A stretch of 15,657 bases of DNA from Chloroflexota bacterium (GCA_027625225.1 JAQBWG010000018.1:1-15657); one strand, 5' to 3'; shown: positions 5,950 to 13,714, numbered from the stretch's first letter. The notes: generated from the letters alone by a model not told the origin. Numbers and translations are program-made.

Positions 5950-8304
5950 CTACTTCTTTTTCGCCGCTTGCATCAACCGCCAGACCTTCTCGGACTTGGC
6001 GGGCATGTTCATATGCTTCACACCGAACGGTTTGAGGGCGTCGATAACGGCGTTCATGATTGCGGGAGATGCAGCGATGGTCGCCGCCTCGCCCGCGCCC
6101 TTCACGCCCAGCGGATTGGTGAGCGACGGGGTCTCGGTGCGCGCCGTCTCGAAGAATGGCAGGTCGGCCGCCGTGGGCAACGCATAGTCGAGCATAGAGC
6201 CTGTCAAGAGCTGCCCATCGTCGCCGTAAATCGCCTCTTCCGAAAGCGCCTGGCCGATGCCCTGCGCCGCGCCGCCGTGAACCATGCCGTCCACAATCAT
6301 CGGGTTGATGACCTTACCGACGTCGTCCACGCAGATATAGCGCAACACCTTCACATCGCCGGTGTCACCGTCAACTTCGACGACGGCCACGTGCGTGCCG
6401 AACGGCCAGGTGAACGACGAGGGGTCGAAGATGCTCATCGCTTCCAGGCCGGGCTCGGTGTCCTCCGGCAGGCTTGCGTACCAGTACGCCGCCAGCGCGA
6501 CTTCCTGGAACGTCTTCGCATTGGCAGGAGCGCCCTTCACGAAGAAATTGCCATTCTCGAAAACCGTGTCTTCCGGAGCGGCCTCCAGCAGGTTGGCCGC
6601 AATCTTCTTGGCTTTGTCGATGATTTTGGTGGTGCTCATGTGGATGGCCGTGCCGCCCACAACCGCGCTGCGGCTGCCAAACGTGCCCGTACCCATCTGC
6701 ACCTTGTCTGTATCTCCGTGCACCACCTCGACGTCCTCCACCGGAATGCCGAGCTGCGACGCCGCGACCTGCGCAAACGTCGTCTCGTGACCCTGACCGT
6801 GTCCCGACGAACCGGTGAACACCGTCACCTTGCCAGTCGGATGCACTCTCACGAGCGAGCTTTCCCACACACCGGCCCGTGCGCCAAGCGAGTAGGCAAC
6901 CGCGGACGGTGCCATTCCGCAAATCTCGATGTAGCTGGACAGCCCTATTCCGATATAACGGCCTTTCTTCCGGGCCTCGGCCTGCTCCTTGCGAAGCTGC
7001 TTATATCCGGCCATATCCAGAGCCTTATCCAGCGCCGGCTCGTAGTTGCCGGAGTCGTACGACACGCCAGTCGCGACGTCGTACCCGTCCTCGAACGGCG
7101 GGATGAAGTTCTTGCGGCGAATCTCCGCGGGGTCCATGCCGATTTCAGCGGCGAACCGGTCTACCATCCGTTCCACCAGGTAGGTGGCCTCCGGACGGCC
7201 TGCACCGCGATACGCGTCTACCGGCGTCGTGTTGGTGAACACGCCGGTGACCTTACAAACAACGTTGGGAATCTTGTACGGGCCGGAGAGCACCAGTCCG
7301 AACAGATAGGTGGGAATGGCCGGTGCGAACGTTGAAAGGTACGCCCCCATATTCGCATAGATATTGCCATGAAGGCCGGTAATCGTCCCGTCCTTGTTGC
7401 CCATGATTTCGACATCGCCCACGTGGTCGCGGCCGTGCGTCGTAGCGGCATAGCCCTCCTGGCGCTGCTCAATCCACTTCACCGGCAGACCCAGTTCCTT
7501 GGCGATAGTAAAGGCGATAATCTCTTCCGGATACAGGAACAGCTTGCTGCCGAACCCGCCTCCAACTTCCGGTGCGATGACCCTGATAAGTTGCTCGGGA
7601 TGGCCCGTCACCAGGGCAAGGAGCAGCCTGATCAGATGAGGAATCTGGGTTGATGTCCAGAGAGTGACCTGATTGGTGCCGGAGTTGTAATCAGCAACGA
7701 CACCGCGCGTCTCCATCGAATTCGGGATGAGGCGTTGGTTGATGATACGCTCGGTCACCTTCACCTCGGCGCTCTTGCGGGCCGCCTCGATGTCGCCGCC
7801 GGCCACTTCCCATTCGAAGGCCATATTGTTCGGGGCATCGGTATGTATCTGCGGAGCGCCCTTTGCAACTCCCTTTTCCATATCCACCACTGCCGTCAAC
7901 GGCTCGTACTCAACGTCCACCAGCGCGGCCGCATCTGCGGCAATCTGAGGGGTAATGGCGACCACTGCGGCGACTGCCTCGCCTACGCAGTTCACCTTGG
8001 TTATGGCGATAGGGGGATGCGGAACCTCTTTGGTGTCGGGAACCACCCAGCCGCAAGGAACGCTACCCAGCTTTTCCTGCAGTTCGGCTCCTGAATATAC
8101 CGCGGTAACGCCCTCGACCTTCTTGGCCTTCGACGTATCCACCTTCTTGATATTGGCATGAGCATACGGGCTGCGCACGAGAAACAAATGCTGCATCCCC
8201 GTGAGCTTCACATCATCTACATAGGTACCTTTGCCGGTAATAAGCCTCGGATCCTCGCGCCGCTTTACGCTGGAGCCAAAGGGATTCGCTACGGTCGTTG
8301 TCAT
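5950..8304 (-). CDS. Molybdopterin-binding large subunit, xanthine dehydrogenase / Form II CoxL-like
   Basis: A 784-residue catalytic subunit of the molybdenum hydroxylase family, which oxidises substrates such as CO, purines or aldehydes at a Mo-pterin cytosine dinucleotide centre. Motifs in order: RRREDPR.ITG.G.YVDD at the N-terminus (approximate), GGGFGSK (248-254), AYRGAGR (364-370), the GQGHETTFAQ segment (504-513), TGTFGSRS (538-545) and the catalytic-Glu motif GVKGAGEAA with Glu739. AYRGAGR is the Form II (CODH-like) signature; true CO dehydrogenase of Form I has AYxCSFR with a Cu-binding Cys. CO oxidation is therefore doubtful. I start at ATG 8304, which has GAGGAG 6 bases upstream, rather than the TTG at 8391. 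No [2Fe-2S] or FAD subunit gene is adjacent. The gene has its own promoter and terminator. Confidence 0.92.
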   Translation of the reverse strand: MTTTVANPFGSSVKRREDPRLITGKGTYVDDVKLTGMQHLFLVRSPYAHANIKKVDTSKAKKVEGVTAVYSGAELQEKLGSVPCGWVVPDTKEVPHPPIAITKVNCVGEAVAAVVAITPQIAADAAALVDVEYEPLTAVVDMEKGVAKGAPQIHTDAPNNMAFEWEVAGGDIEAARKSAEVKVTERIINQRLIPNSMETRGVVADYNSGTNQVTLWTSTQIPHLIRLLLALVTGHPEQLIRVIAPEVGGGFGSKLFLYPEEIIAFTIAKELGLPVKWIEQRQEGYAATTHGRDHVGDVEIMGNKDGTITGLHGNIYANMGAYLSTFAPAIPTYLFGLVLSGPYKIPNVVCKVTGVFTNTTPVDAYRGAGRPEATYLVERMVDRFAAEIGMDPAEIRRKNFIPPFEDGYDVATGVSYDSGNYEPALDKALDMAGYKQLRKEQAEARKKGRYIGIGLSSYIEICGMAPSAVAYSLGARAGVWESSLVRVHPTGKVTVFTGSSGHGQGHETTFAQVAASQLGIPVEDVEVVHGDTDKVQMGTGTFGSRSAVVGGTAIHMSTTKIIDKAKKIAANLLEAAPEDTVFENGNFFVKGAPANAKTFQEVALAAYWYASLPEDTEPGLEAMSIFDPSSFTWPFGTHVAVVEVDGDTGDVKVLRYICVDDVGKVINPMIVDGMVHGGAAQGIGQALSEEAIYGDDGQLLTGSMLDYALPTAADLPFFETARTETPSLTNPLGVKGAGEAATIAASPAIMNAVIDALKPFGVKHMNMPAKSEKVWRLMQAAKKK

Positions 8305-8336
8305 CGTGCCCTCCTCGTAAGTTCTGCCCCAGATAG

Positions 8337-8356
8337 GATTGCTAGGGTCAGCAATC
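8337..8356. promoter_or_regulatory. Palindrome at the predicted transcription start of the molybdenum-hydroxylase gene
   Basis: GATTGCT (8337-8343) and AGCAATC (8350-8356) form a perfect 7-bp inverted repeat around 6 bases. It starts about 7 bases downstream of the -10 candidate, so it covers roughly +1 to +20 of the transcript. It could be a repressor operator or a 5'-UTR hairpin. Confidence 0.45.
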
Positions 8357-8362
8357 GCCCAT

Positions 8363-8391
8363 ACTTTATCCCACGACTGGAGCCAAAACAA
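8363..8391 (-). promoter_or_regulatory. Sigma70-type promoter for the molybdenum-hydroxylase gene
   Basis: On the minus strand, TTGTTT (8391-8386), a 17-base spacer and TAAAGT (8368-8363). It lies about 60 bases upstream of the chosen ATG (8304) and directly after the terminator of the preceding gene, where a new promoter is expected. Confidence 0.5.
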
Positions 8392-8393
8392 GA

Positions 8394-8430
8394 GCGAAAA
8401 AGAAAGGGACGCTCAGTTGAGCGTCCCTTT
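8394..8430 (-). terminator. Intrinsic terminator of the CADD-like gene
   Basis: AAAGGGACGCTCA (8403-8415) is the exact reverse complement of TGAGCGTCCCTTT (8418-8430), giving a 12-13 bp stem with a very tight loop. On the minus strand it is followed by a TTTCTTTTTC tract. It lies about 24 bases beyond the stop codon at 8454. Confidence 0.9.
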
Positions 8431-8453
8431 CCGAATAGCTGTGTTTAGTGAAG

Positions 8454-9137
8454 CTAGATAGCCGCCGCCGTTGCCACGCGTACTTCCTGCACTCCGTCCA
8501 AGAAGCCCCACCACGCGTCGAGCGCCGACTGGAGTGCGCCTTCCACGGCCGGTTGGTTCTCTCGGGTCGTGTGGTTCGCGATGCCCTCTTCCTCTTTTTC
8601 CGAGTGCTCCTCGTCCAGCGTGCTGTGTACCGCGAAGAACTTCAGCGCCCCCGCCTCGTAGATGCCGTGATGGTCTTTCAATCCACGCATCTTCTCCAGC
8701 GCAATCTCCGGCACCTGCTGCTCATAGGCGTACATAGCGGCAAGCCCTTCCTGGAACGAACCGTCGTTGCACGTATTCTCGTAGGTGTCCAAGAGTTCCT
8801 GGGTTTTGGGATGGATGTCCGTGTGCTCAACCGAGTCGCGTTCAAGGCCCACAGCCTCGCAGAAGTCCAGCCACAACGACCGGTGGTTCTCCTCGCCGTG
8901 TTCCTCGTCCCACAGGTTGTCCAGAATACTCTGCCGAACCTCGCGGTCGGGGCAGCGGGAGTGGATGGCGCTCAGATAACGGGGAAAGTTGGCCTCGAAG
9001 AAATAATACTGGCCCGCGTACACGGCCAGGTCGTCAAGCGTCAGGCGGCCCGCCTGCCAATCCTGATAAAAGGGATGCTTCAAAAGTGAACGCTCCGAGA
9101 TGCGCTCTTTCATCGTAGTTGCGAAAGACTGAGTCAA
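8454..9137 (-). CDS. CADD-family protein (heme-oxygenase-like diiron fold), probable para-aminobenzoate synthase
   Basis: A 227-residue all-helical PqqC/TenA/heme-oxygenase-like protein. It matches the CADD family, in which the Chlamydia trachomatis protein makes para-aminobenzoate from one of its own tyrosines. Recognisable motifs are HPFYQDW, FPRYLSAIHSRC, DNLWDEEHGEENH, YAYEQQVPEIALEKMRGL and HSTLDEEH. Compared with chlamydial numbering as I recall it, the six metal ligands fall at a constant offset of -3: Glu78, His85, Glu139, His171, Asp175 and His178. The sacrificial Tyr27 corresponds to Tyr24 and Lys152 to Lys149. I start at TTG 9137 because GGGGAGGA lies about 5 bases upstream; the in-frame ATG at 9113 has no ribosome-binding site. 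The gene is monocistronic, with its own promoter and terminator. PQQ synthesis or TenA thiaminase activity are less likely. Confidence 0.85.
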   Translation of the reverse strand: MTQSFATTMKERISERSLLKHPFYQDWQAGRLTLDDLAVYAGQYYFFEANFPRYLSAIHSRCPDREVRQSILDNLWDEEHGEENHRSLWLDFCEAVGLERDSVEHTDIHPKTQELLDTYENTCNDGSFQEGLAAMYAYEQQVPEIALEKMRGLKDHHGIYEAGALKFFAVHSTLDEEHSEKEEEGIANHTTRENQPAVEGALQSALDAWWGFLDGVQEVRVATAAAI

Positions 9138-9196
9138 TCCTATCCTCCCCGCTATGCCAATGATTAGTGGGCCTGAAAGCCTACCCGCGAAGCTAC

Positions 9197-9225
9197 ATCT
9201 TATCGTCGCTCTATGAACCTGGCAA
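9197..9225 (-). promoter_or_regulatory. Sigma70-type promoter for the CADD-like gene
   Basis: On the minus strand, TTGCCA (9225-9220), a spacer of exactly 17 bases and TAAGAT (9202-9197). The TTG start codon is 60 bases downstream, with GGGGAGGA just before it. It lies in the divergent interval shared with the permease gene. Confidence 0.6.
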
Positions 9226-9285
9226 GGGTTGAAGACTACACCGAGAGCGCCCGTTTGGGGATTGAGTGCGACCCCACGGGTGAAG

Positions 9286-9294
9286 TGCTACAAT
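9286..9294 (+). promoter_or_regulatory. Extended -10 promoter candidate for the permease, with a long leader
   Basis: TGCTACAAT is an extended -10 element (TGn plus TACAAT) with no good -35. A start near 9301 would leave a 5' leader of about 125 bases before the ATG at 9427. The leader shows no riboswitch class that I recognise. A 64-codon open frame crosses it (9213-9407), but it has no family resemblance. The same TGnTACAAT form occurs upstream of gyrB. Confidence 0.4.
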
Positions 9295-9426
9295 TCCACG
9301 TCTGTGAAGTTGTTCACATATGCCTGCTAGGTGACTCGATGTGGCGTACCTACAAGACATTCCGGCTAACCGCTCTTCGCGTGTTTGGCCGTTTCGTAAC
9401 CGGATAAACGGGAGGCAAGGATAGCC

Positions 9427-10707
9427 ATGCTGATGGATTCGGCCATCGCAGCGGCGGTCATCTTCGGCCTCATCTACTTGTTTATCATTCGGGGGCGCCC
9501 ATCGCCAGTAATAACCGTTTTGATAGGCGCCGCGCTTATCGTCATTCTCGGAGTTATTACCAGCGAGGATGCCCTACGCCACATAGACCTGAACGTCATT
9601 CTGCTGCTCGCGTCCATGATGGTCATCGCCGACATCATGGGCCGCACGGGAGCTTTTGACTGGCTTGCCTACCAGGGTGTGAAACTGGCCAAAGGTAACG
9701 GCTTCGCCATCATGACCCTTCTTCTCATTGTGACCGCGGTGGTCTCCGCCTTCATAGACAACGTCACCACTGTCGTTCTCATCTTCCCCATAACCCTTGT
9801 CCTGTGCCGTACGTTGAATCTCAGCCCTATCCCGTTCCTGCTGGGAGAAATCTTTGCCTCAAACATCGGCGGCGCCGCCACGGTCGTCGGCGACCCGCCT
9901 AACATCATCGCTGCCAGCGTTGGCGATATAGACTTCCTCACCTTCATGATTAACATCGCCCCGGTCTCAATCGTTGGGATGGTGTTCCTGATTGCCGTCA
10001 TGTGGTTCTGGTTCCGTAAAAAGGTTCACGTTGACGTCGCCACCAGGAAAGAAGTGCTGGAATCAATCCCTGAAAACCTGATTAAAGACCCCGAAATGCT
10101 CTGGCGAAGCCTGATTGTATTCGCGTTGACCATCGCCGGGTTCTTACTCCACCACCTGCTGGATGTTGAAGTGGCATTCATCGCCATAGCCGGCGCCGGG
10201 GTTATGATGCTGGTGACCCGGGTTGACCCGCGAGACGTACTGGATCATGTCGAATGGCCCACGTTAGGCTTCTTTGTCGGTTTGTTCATACTGGTGGGAG
10301 GACTTGTCGAAACCGGGGTCATCATGGATGTTCAGGAATTCATGGTGGACATTTCCGGAGGCAATGAAAGCATACTGGCGTACATCCTCATCTGGGGCGG
10401 AGGCGCGGCGTCCGGCGTTGTGGACAACATCCCCTACACCGCTGCTATGGCCGAAGTTGTAAAGGGACTGACCTTCCCCCGCGAAAATGGCATCATCAAC
10501 CCGCTGTGGTGGGCGCTCGTTCTGGGAGCCGACCTGGGCGGCAACATAACCATGGTAGGCGCGTCGGCCAATGTCGTGGTCGTCAGTCTCGCTCGAAATG
10601 CGGGCTACCCAATATCCTTCTTCACGTTCTTTAAATATGGTATCGTCGTGGCTATTGGTACCCTGCTCATCGCAATGGGCTACATCTGGTTATTGCACTA
10701 CCTCTAG
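9427..10707 (+). CDS. ArsB/NhaD/CitM-type ion transporter permease
   Basis: A 426-residue inner-membrane protein with about 10-11 hydrophobic segments, of the ion transporter (IT) superfamily. The two halves carry matching motifs: FIDNVTT (109-115) with GDPPNIIAAS (155-164) in the first half, and VVDNIPYT (331-338) with GASANVVVVS (378-387) in the second. This is the internal inverted-repeat pattern of ArsB, P-protein and NhaD-like carriers. The substrate may be Na+/H+, arsenite or a carboxylate. No ars genes are adjacent, so it should not be named arsB. ATG 9427 has AAGGA about 5 bases upstream and GGAGG a little further away; ATG 9433 is a second possibility. I see no clear terminator between it and gyrB. 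Confidence 0.88.
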   Translation: MLMDSAIAAAVIFGLIYLFIIRGRPSPVITVLIGAALIVILGVITSEDALRHIDLNVILLLASMMVIADIMGRTGAFDWLAYQGVKLAKGNGFAIMTLLLIVTAVVSAFIDNVTTVVLIFPITLVLCRTLNLSPIPFLLGEIFASNIGGAATVVGDPPNIIAASVGDIDFLTFMINIAPVSIVGMVFLIAVMWFWFRKKVHVDVATRKEVLESIPENLIKDPEMLWRSLIVFALTIAGFLLHHLLDVEVAFIAIAGAGVMMLVTRVDPRDVLDHVEWPTLGFFVGLFILVGGLVETGVIMDVQEFMVDISGGNESILAYILIWGGGAASGVVDNIPYTAAMAEVVKGLTFPRENGIINPLWWALVLGADLGGNITMVGASANVVVVSLARNAGYPISFFTFFKYGIVVAIGTLLIAMGYIWLLHYL

Positions 10708-10770
10708 CCACAAGATGATGAGGCTCAATCGAATCGGATATACAGGGATTGTTGCACAGGAATCGCATGT

Positions 10771-10808
10771 TTGACTGATTCCCGAACAATTCCTAAAAAT
10801 GGTACAAT
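10771..10808 (+). promoter_or_regulatory. gyrB promoter region, two overlapping candidates
   Basis: TTGACT (10771-10776) is followed after 17 bases by TAAAAA (10794-10799). TGGTACAAT (10800-10808) is an extended -10 element just after it. Either would give a short leader before the ATG at 10846. The region is A/T-richer than its surroundings. Confidence 0.5.
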
Positions 10809-10845
10809 AACAGCTAGTGTTTGTAGCTTGGTCAAGGAGTCCTGA

Positions 10846-12807
10846 ATGGCTGAAACCAACGGTAAAAGCGCCGATCTCTCAAAGAACGGATATACCTCGG
10901 CAGATATTCAAGTTCTACGCGGGATGGAGGCTGTTCGCCGTCGCCCCGGTATGTACATCGGCAGCACCGACCAGAGCGGCCTGCACCACCTTATTTATGA
11001 GATTGTTGACAACAGCGTTGACGAATTTATGGCCGGATATGGCGACAGCGTTACCATCCATATCGCTGAAGACGGCTGGGCCTCCATCACCGATACCGGC
11101 CGCGGCATCCCCCCTGATATTCATAAGGGAACCGGTCTATCTGCCATCGAGACCGTCCTAACCACCCTCCATGCCGGAGGCAAATTCGGCGGAAAAGCCT
11201 ATACAGTCAGCGGCGGCCTGCACGGCGTCGGTGCGTCCGTAGTAAACGCACTGTCCTCCGAGCTTAAGATTGAAGTCCGGCGCGATGGCTCTCTTTACAC
11301 CCAGACCTTTTCGCGCGGCGGGCGCACCAGCGACCTGAACGTGGAGATGGACGAACGGGCAGCCAGCGGCGAGACTGGCACAACCATATCCTTCCTGGCC
11401 GACAATAAGATATTCGGCGAGTTCGATTACGACTTTGCCATACTGGCACAGCGGTTCCGCGAGATGGCCTACCTGAACAAAGGTTTGCGGATTAATTTCA
11501 CCAGCGACTGGAAAGTAACTCCGCCCGATGAAGCGCACAAGGTTGAGTACTTCTTCGAGGGCGGCATCAAACAGTTCGTGTCCGACTTGAACGCCACACG
11601 CGGAAAGGTCAACGAGGAACCGGTCCACATCGAAAAGCAGGTGGAGGGCACCATCGTCGAGATTGGCATACAGTACAACGATACCTTTACCGAGCGGGTA
11701 CTATCCTTCGCCAACTGCATCAACACCGTAGACGGCGGCAGCCACCTTACCGGGTTCCGTTCCGCCCTCACCCGCGTAATAAACGACTACGGCCGCAAAA
11801 AGAAAATACTCAGAGACAACGAGCCTAACCTTGCCGGTGAAGACACCCGCGAAGGTATGACCGCCGTGGTCAGTGTGAAGTTGCCTGAACCGCAATTTGA
11901 AGGCCAGACCAAGACCAAACTGGGCAACCCCGAGATTCGCACCCAGGTCGAATCGGCGGTCGCCGAAGGCTTCACCATCTACCTTGATGAGCATCCCAAA
12001 GAAGCCAAGCTCATAGTCGAGAAGTGCCTGACCTCGCAGCGTGCACGCGAAGCCGCGCGCAAGGCACGAGACCTCATCATCCGAAAGAACGCCATGGAAG
12101 GCGGGGCGCTCCCCGGCAAGCTGGCCGACTGCTCCGACCGCGACCCGCGCAACTGCGAACTGTACTTGGTAGAGGGTGACTCCGCCGGCGGCACAGCCAA
12201 GATGGGCCGCGACCGTCAGTACCAGGCCATTCTGCCGCTACGGGGCAAGATTCTTAACGTCGAGAAGGCCCGGGCCGACAAAATGCTGGCCCACGAAGAA
12301 ATCAGGGCCATCATTGTGGCCCTGGGCGCTGGCCTGAACGAAGACATGGATCTGGAAAAACTTCGCTATCACCGCATCATCATCATGACCGACGCGGACG
12401 TGGACGGCTCGCACATCCGAACCCTGCTGCTCACCTTCTTCTTCCGTCACATGCCGCAGCTTATTGATGCTGGACACCTGTACATCGCCCAGCCGCCGTT
12501 GTTCCGCATCGCGGCGGGCAAGCAGGAGCATTGGGCCTACAGCGAACTGGAGCGCGAAGGCTACGTGCAGCAGCTCGAGGGCAAGCGTGGCTTGACCATC
12601 CAGCGATACAAGGGTTTGGGCGAAATGAACGCCGTCCAGCTCTGGGAGACGACGATGAACCCGGAGGCGCGAACACTACTGCAGGTAAGAGTAGAGGATG
12701 CGGCTGAAGCGGACAACATGTTCAGTCTCCTGATGGGCGACGTGGTGGAGCCGCGGCGGGAGTTCATCCAAACGAACGCGCTGCAGGTCAAGAACCTGGA
12801 CGTCTAA
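10846..12807 (+). CDS. gyrB: DNA gyrase subunit B
   Basis: The ATPase subunit of DNA gyrase, which introduces negative supercoils with GyrA. It is 653 residues long, the usual length for GyrB without the proteobacterial insertion. The GHKL ATPase domain shows VLRGMEAVRRRPGMYIGS, Glu52 and Asn56 (YEIVDNSVDE), Asp83 (DTGRGIP) and GGLHGVGASVVNALS. The transducer domain follows. The TOPRIM domain has EGDSAGG (from Glu443) and DADVDGSH with Asp516, Asp518 and Asp520. The C-terminal QRYKGLGEMN and QLWETTMNPE motifs favour GyrB over ParE. ATG 10846 has AAGGAG 6 bases upstream. gyrA, dnaA, dnaN and recF are not in the window. Its codons end mainly in C, unlike the two genes that follow on the same strand. 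Confidence 0.96.
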   Translation: MAETNGKSADLSKNGYTSADIQVLRGMEAVRRRPGMYIGSTDQSGLHHLIYEIVDNSVDEFMAGYGDSVTIHIAEDGWASITDTGRGIPPDIHKGTGLSAIETVLTTLHAGGKFGGKAYTVSGGLHGVGASVVNALSSELKIEVRRDGSLYTQTFSRGGRTSDLNVEMDERAASGETGTTISFLADNKIFGEFDYDFAILAQRFREMAYLNKGLRINFTSDWKVTPPDEAHKVEYFFEGGIKQFVSDLNATRGKVNEEPVHIEKQVEGTIVEIGIQYNDTFTERVLSFANCINTVDGGSHLTGFRSALTRVINDYGRKKKILRDNEPNLAGEDTREGMTAVVSVKLPEPQFEGQTKTKLGNPEIRTQVESAVAEGFTIYLDEHPKEAKLIVEKCLTSQRAREAARKARDLIIRKNAMEGGALPGKLADCSDRDPRNCELYLVEGDSAGGTAKMGRDRQYQAILPLRGKILNVEKARADKMLAHEEIRAIIVALGAGLNEDMDLEKLRYHRIIIMTDADVDGSHIRTLLLTFFFRHMPQLIDAGHLYIAQPPLFRIAAGKQEHWAYSELEREGYVQQLEGKRGLTIQRYKGLGEMNAVQLWETTMNPEARTLLQVRVEDAAEADNMFSLLMGDVVEPRREFIQTNALQVKNLDV

Positions 12808-12831
12808 GTCCAAGAACGCCGAAACGATGCG

Positions 12832-12869
12832 AAGCCCGCTGCGCTACCAAAGCCAGCGGGCTTTGTTTT
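12832..12869 (+). terminator. Intrinsic terminator of gyrB
   Basis: AAGCCCGCTG (12832-12841) is the exact reverse complement of CAGCGGGCTT (12854-12863). The loop is 12 bases and a T-rich TTTGTTTT tail follows. It lies 24 bases after the gyrB stop codon and about 30 bases before the carbonic anhydrase ATG. Confidence 0.9.
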
Positions 12870-12892
12870 GAGCAAAATCTACGGAGGAAGCA

Positions 12893-13438
12893 ATGGCCCT
12901 GTTGGAAGAAATCCTGGAGCATAACAAGCAGTTCGTGAAGGAGCGGGAGCAGCCGTTGAGCGCGCGCCCGGCGAAGAAGATTGCGCTGTTCACCTGCATG
13001 GACACGCGGTTGGTGGAGTTTCTGGAGCCAGCGATGGGCCTGAGACGCGGCGACGCGCAAATCATCAAGAACGCCGGGACGGCGGTGATAGACCCGTCGG
13101 GCGGCGTGGTGCGGAGCCTGGTCGTGGCGGTGTACGGCATGGGTTGCGAGGAGATTTATGTTGTGGGGCATCTGGACTGCGGGATGGGGAAAATCAACGA
13201 GGAGAAGATGGAGGCGGATATGCTCGCGCGCGGGGTGACACAGGCGCAAATCGGCGGGTTGAAGCCGAGTTTGAAGGAGTGGCTGGGGACGTTTCGGGAC
13301 GGGCATGAGAACGTGCGGCGGGTGGTGAAGGGGCTGCGGGTGAATCCGCTGATTCCGGACGATGTACCCATTCATGGCTTGATGTTCGACCCGGTAAGCG
13401 GGAGGTTGGAACTTTTGACGGGCGGTTATGAGGGCTAG
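12893..13438 (+). CDS. Small beta-class carbonic anhydrase
   Basis: A beta-carbonic anhydrase interconverts CO2 and bicarbonate at a zinc site. The protein is 181 residues long, like the short (class D) bacterial forms. Zinc ligands are Cys35 (CMDTR), His93 and Cys96 (GHLDCGM). The Asp37-Arg39 dyad of the active site is present. Also visible are the IIKNAGTAV and GGVVRSL motifs. GGAGG (12883-12887) lies 5 bases before the ATG. The gyrB terminator just upstream implies a separate promoter or readthrough; I cannot find a convincing promoter in the short gap. Codons are strongly G-ending, matching ligA downstream rather than gyrB. Confidence 0.92.
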   Translation: MALLEEILEHNKQFVKEREQPLSARPAKKIALFTCMDTRLVEFLEPAMGLRRGDAQIIKNAGTAVIDPSGGVVRSLVVAVYGMGCEEIYVVGHLDCGMGKINEEKMEADMLARGVTQAQIGGLKPSLKEWLGTFRDGHENVRRVVKGLRVNPLIPDDVPIHGLMFDPVSGRLELLTGGYEG

Positions 13439-13566
13439 GAAATGATGTCTCAATTTGGGTATGCGTTCGTTTGATGAACGGAGTTTTGGCGGGAGCCAGG
13501 CAAGGTGGTGGTCGGTCGGAAGGGGTTGCTCTGGCGATGTTGCTGCCGGTGCGATTATGATGTCCC

Positions 13567-13629
13567 GGCACACTTTTGTGCAGCTGAGGGATGATGTCTA
13601 CAGGTGTGCTTTTGAGTGGCGGAAGGATG
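13567..13629. repeat. Degenerate direct-repeat pair, 27-base units
   Basis: Units at 13567-13593 and 13603-13629 agree at 18 of 27 positions, sharing CTTTTG in the middle and GGATG at the end. Where they differ near the start, the first has GCACAC (13568-13573) and the second GTGTGC (13604-13609), which are reverse complements, so the pair can also fold on itself. Confidence 0.5.
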
Positions 13630-13651
13630 TCGAAAGTAGCAAATGGGATGC

Positions 13652-13676
13652 TCGTCCTTCGATGGGCTCAGGACGA
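13652..13676. repeat. REP-like hairpin, copy 1
   Basis: TCGTCCT (13652-13658) pairs with AGGACGA (13670-13676) around the 11-base loop TCGATGGGCTC. The core resembles the widespread TTCGACAGGCTCAG type of intergenic repeat. Confidence 0.65.
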
Positions 13677-13693
13677 TGGTGTCTCCGCCCCAG

Positions 13694-13714
13694 ATTCTTC
13701 GCTTCGTCCAGAAT
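13694..13714. repeat. Small hairpin of the 'attct...agaat' repeat type
   Basis: ATTCT (13694-13698) pairs with AGAAT (13710-13714) around an 11-base loop rich in TCG. It resembles the common intergenic repeat that reads AGATTCTTCGCTTCG. The weak stem makes the assignment less certain than its two neighbours. Confidence 0.45.

Noticed and set aside
5968..7335. Plus-strand open frame of 455 codons
   Set aside because: It is the antisense shadow of the molybdenum-hydroxylase gene. His/Arg-rich translation and no ribosome-binding site or motif.
5950..8304. Calling the molybdenum hydroxylase a CO dehydrogenase
   Set aside because: It has AYRGAGR (Form II) instead of the AYxCSFR loop with the copper-binding Cys.
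8305..8391. Upstream TTG start that would extend the molybdenum-hydroxylase protein by 29 residues
   Set aside because: The extension crosses the promoter candidate, has no ribosome-binding site and does not resemble the family's N-terminus. ATG 8304 has a strong GAGGAG.
9213..9407. 64-codon open frame between the divergent genes
   Set aside because: No ribosome-binding site, no recognisable family, and it crosses promoter elements. A leader peptide cannot be excluded but is not supported.
9427..10707. Naming the permease arsB
   Set aside because: The fold is shared with NhaD and citrate carriers, and there is no arsR, arsC or arsA nearby.
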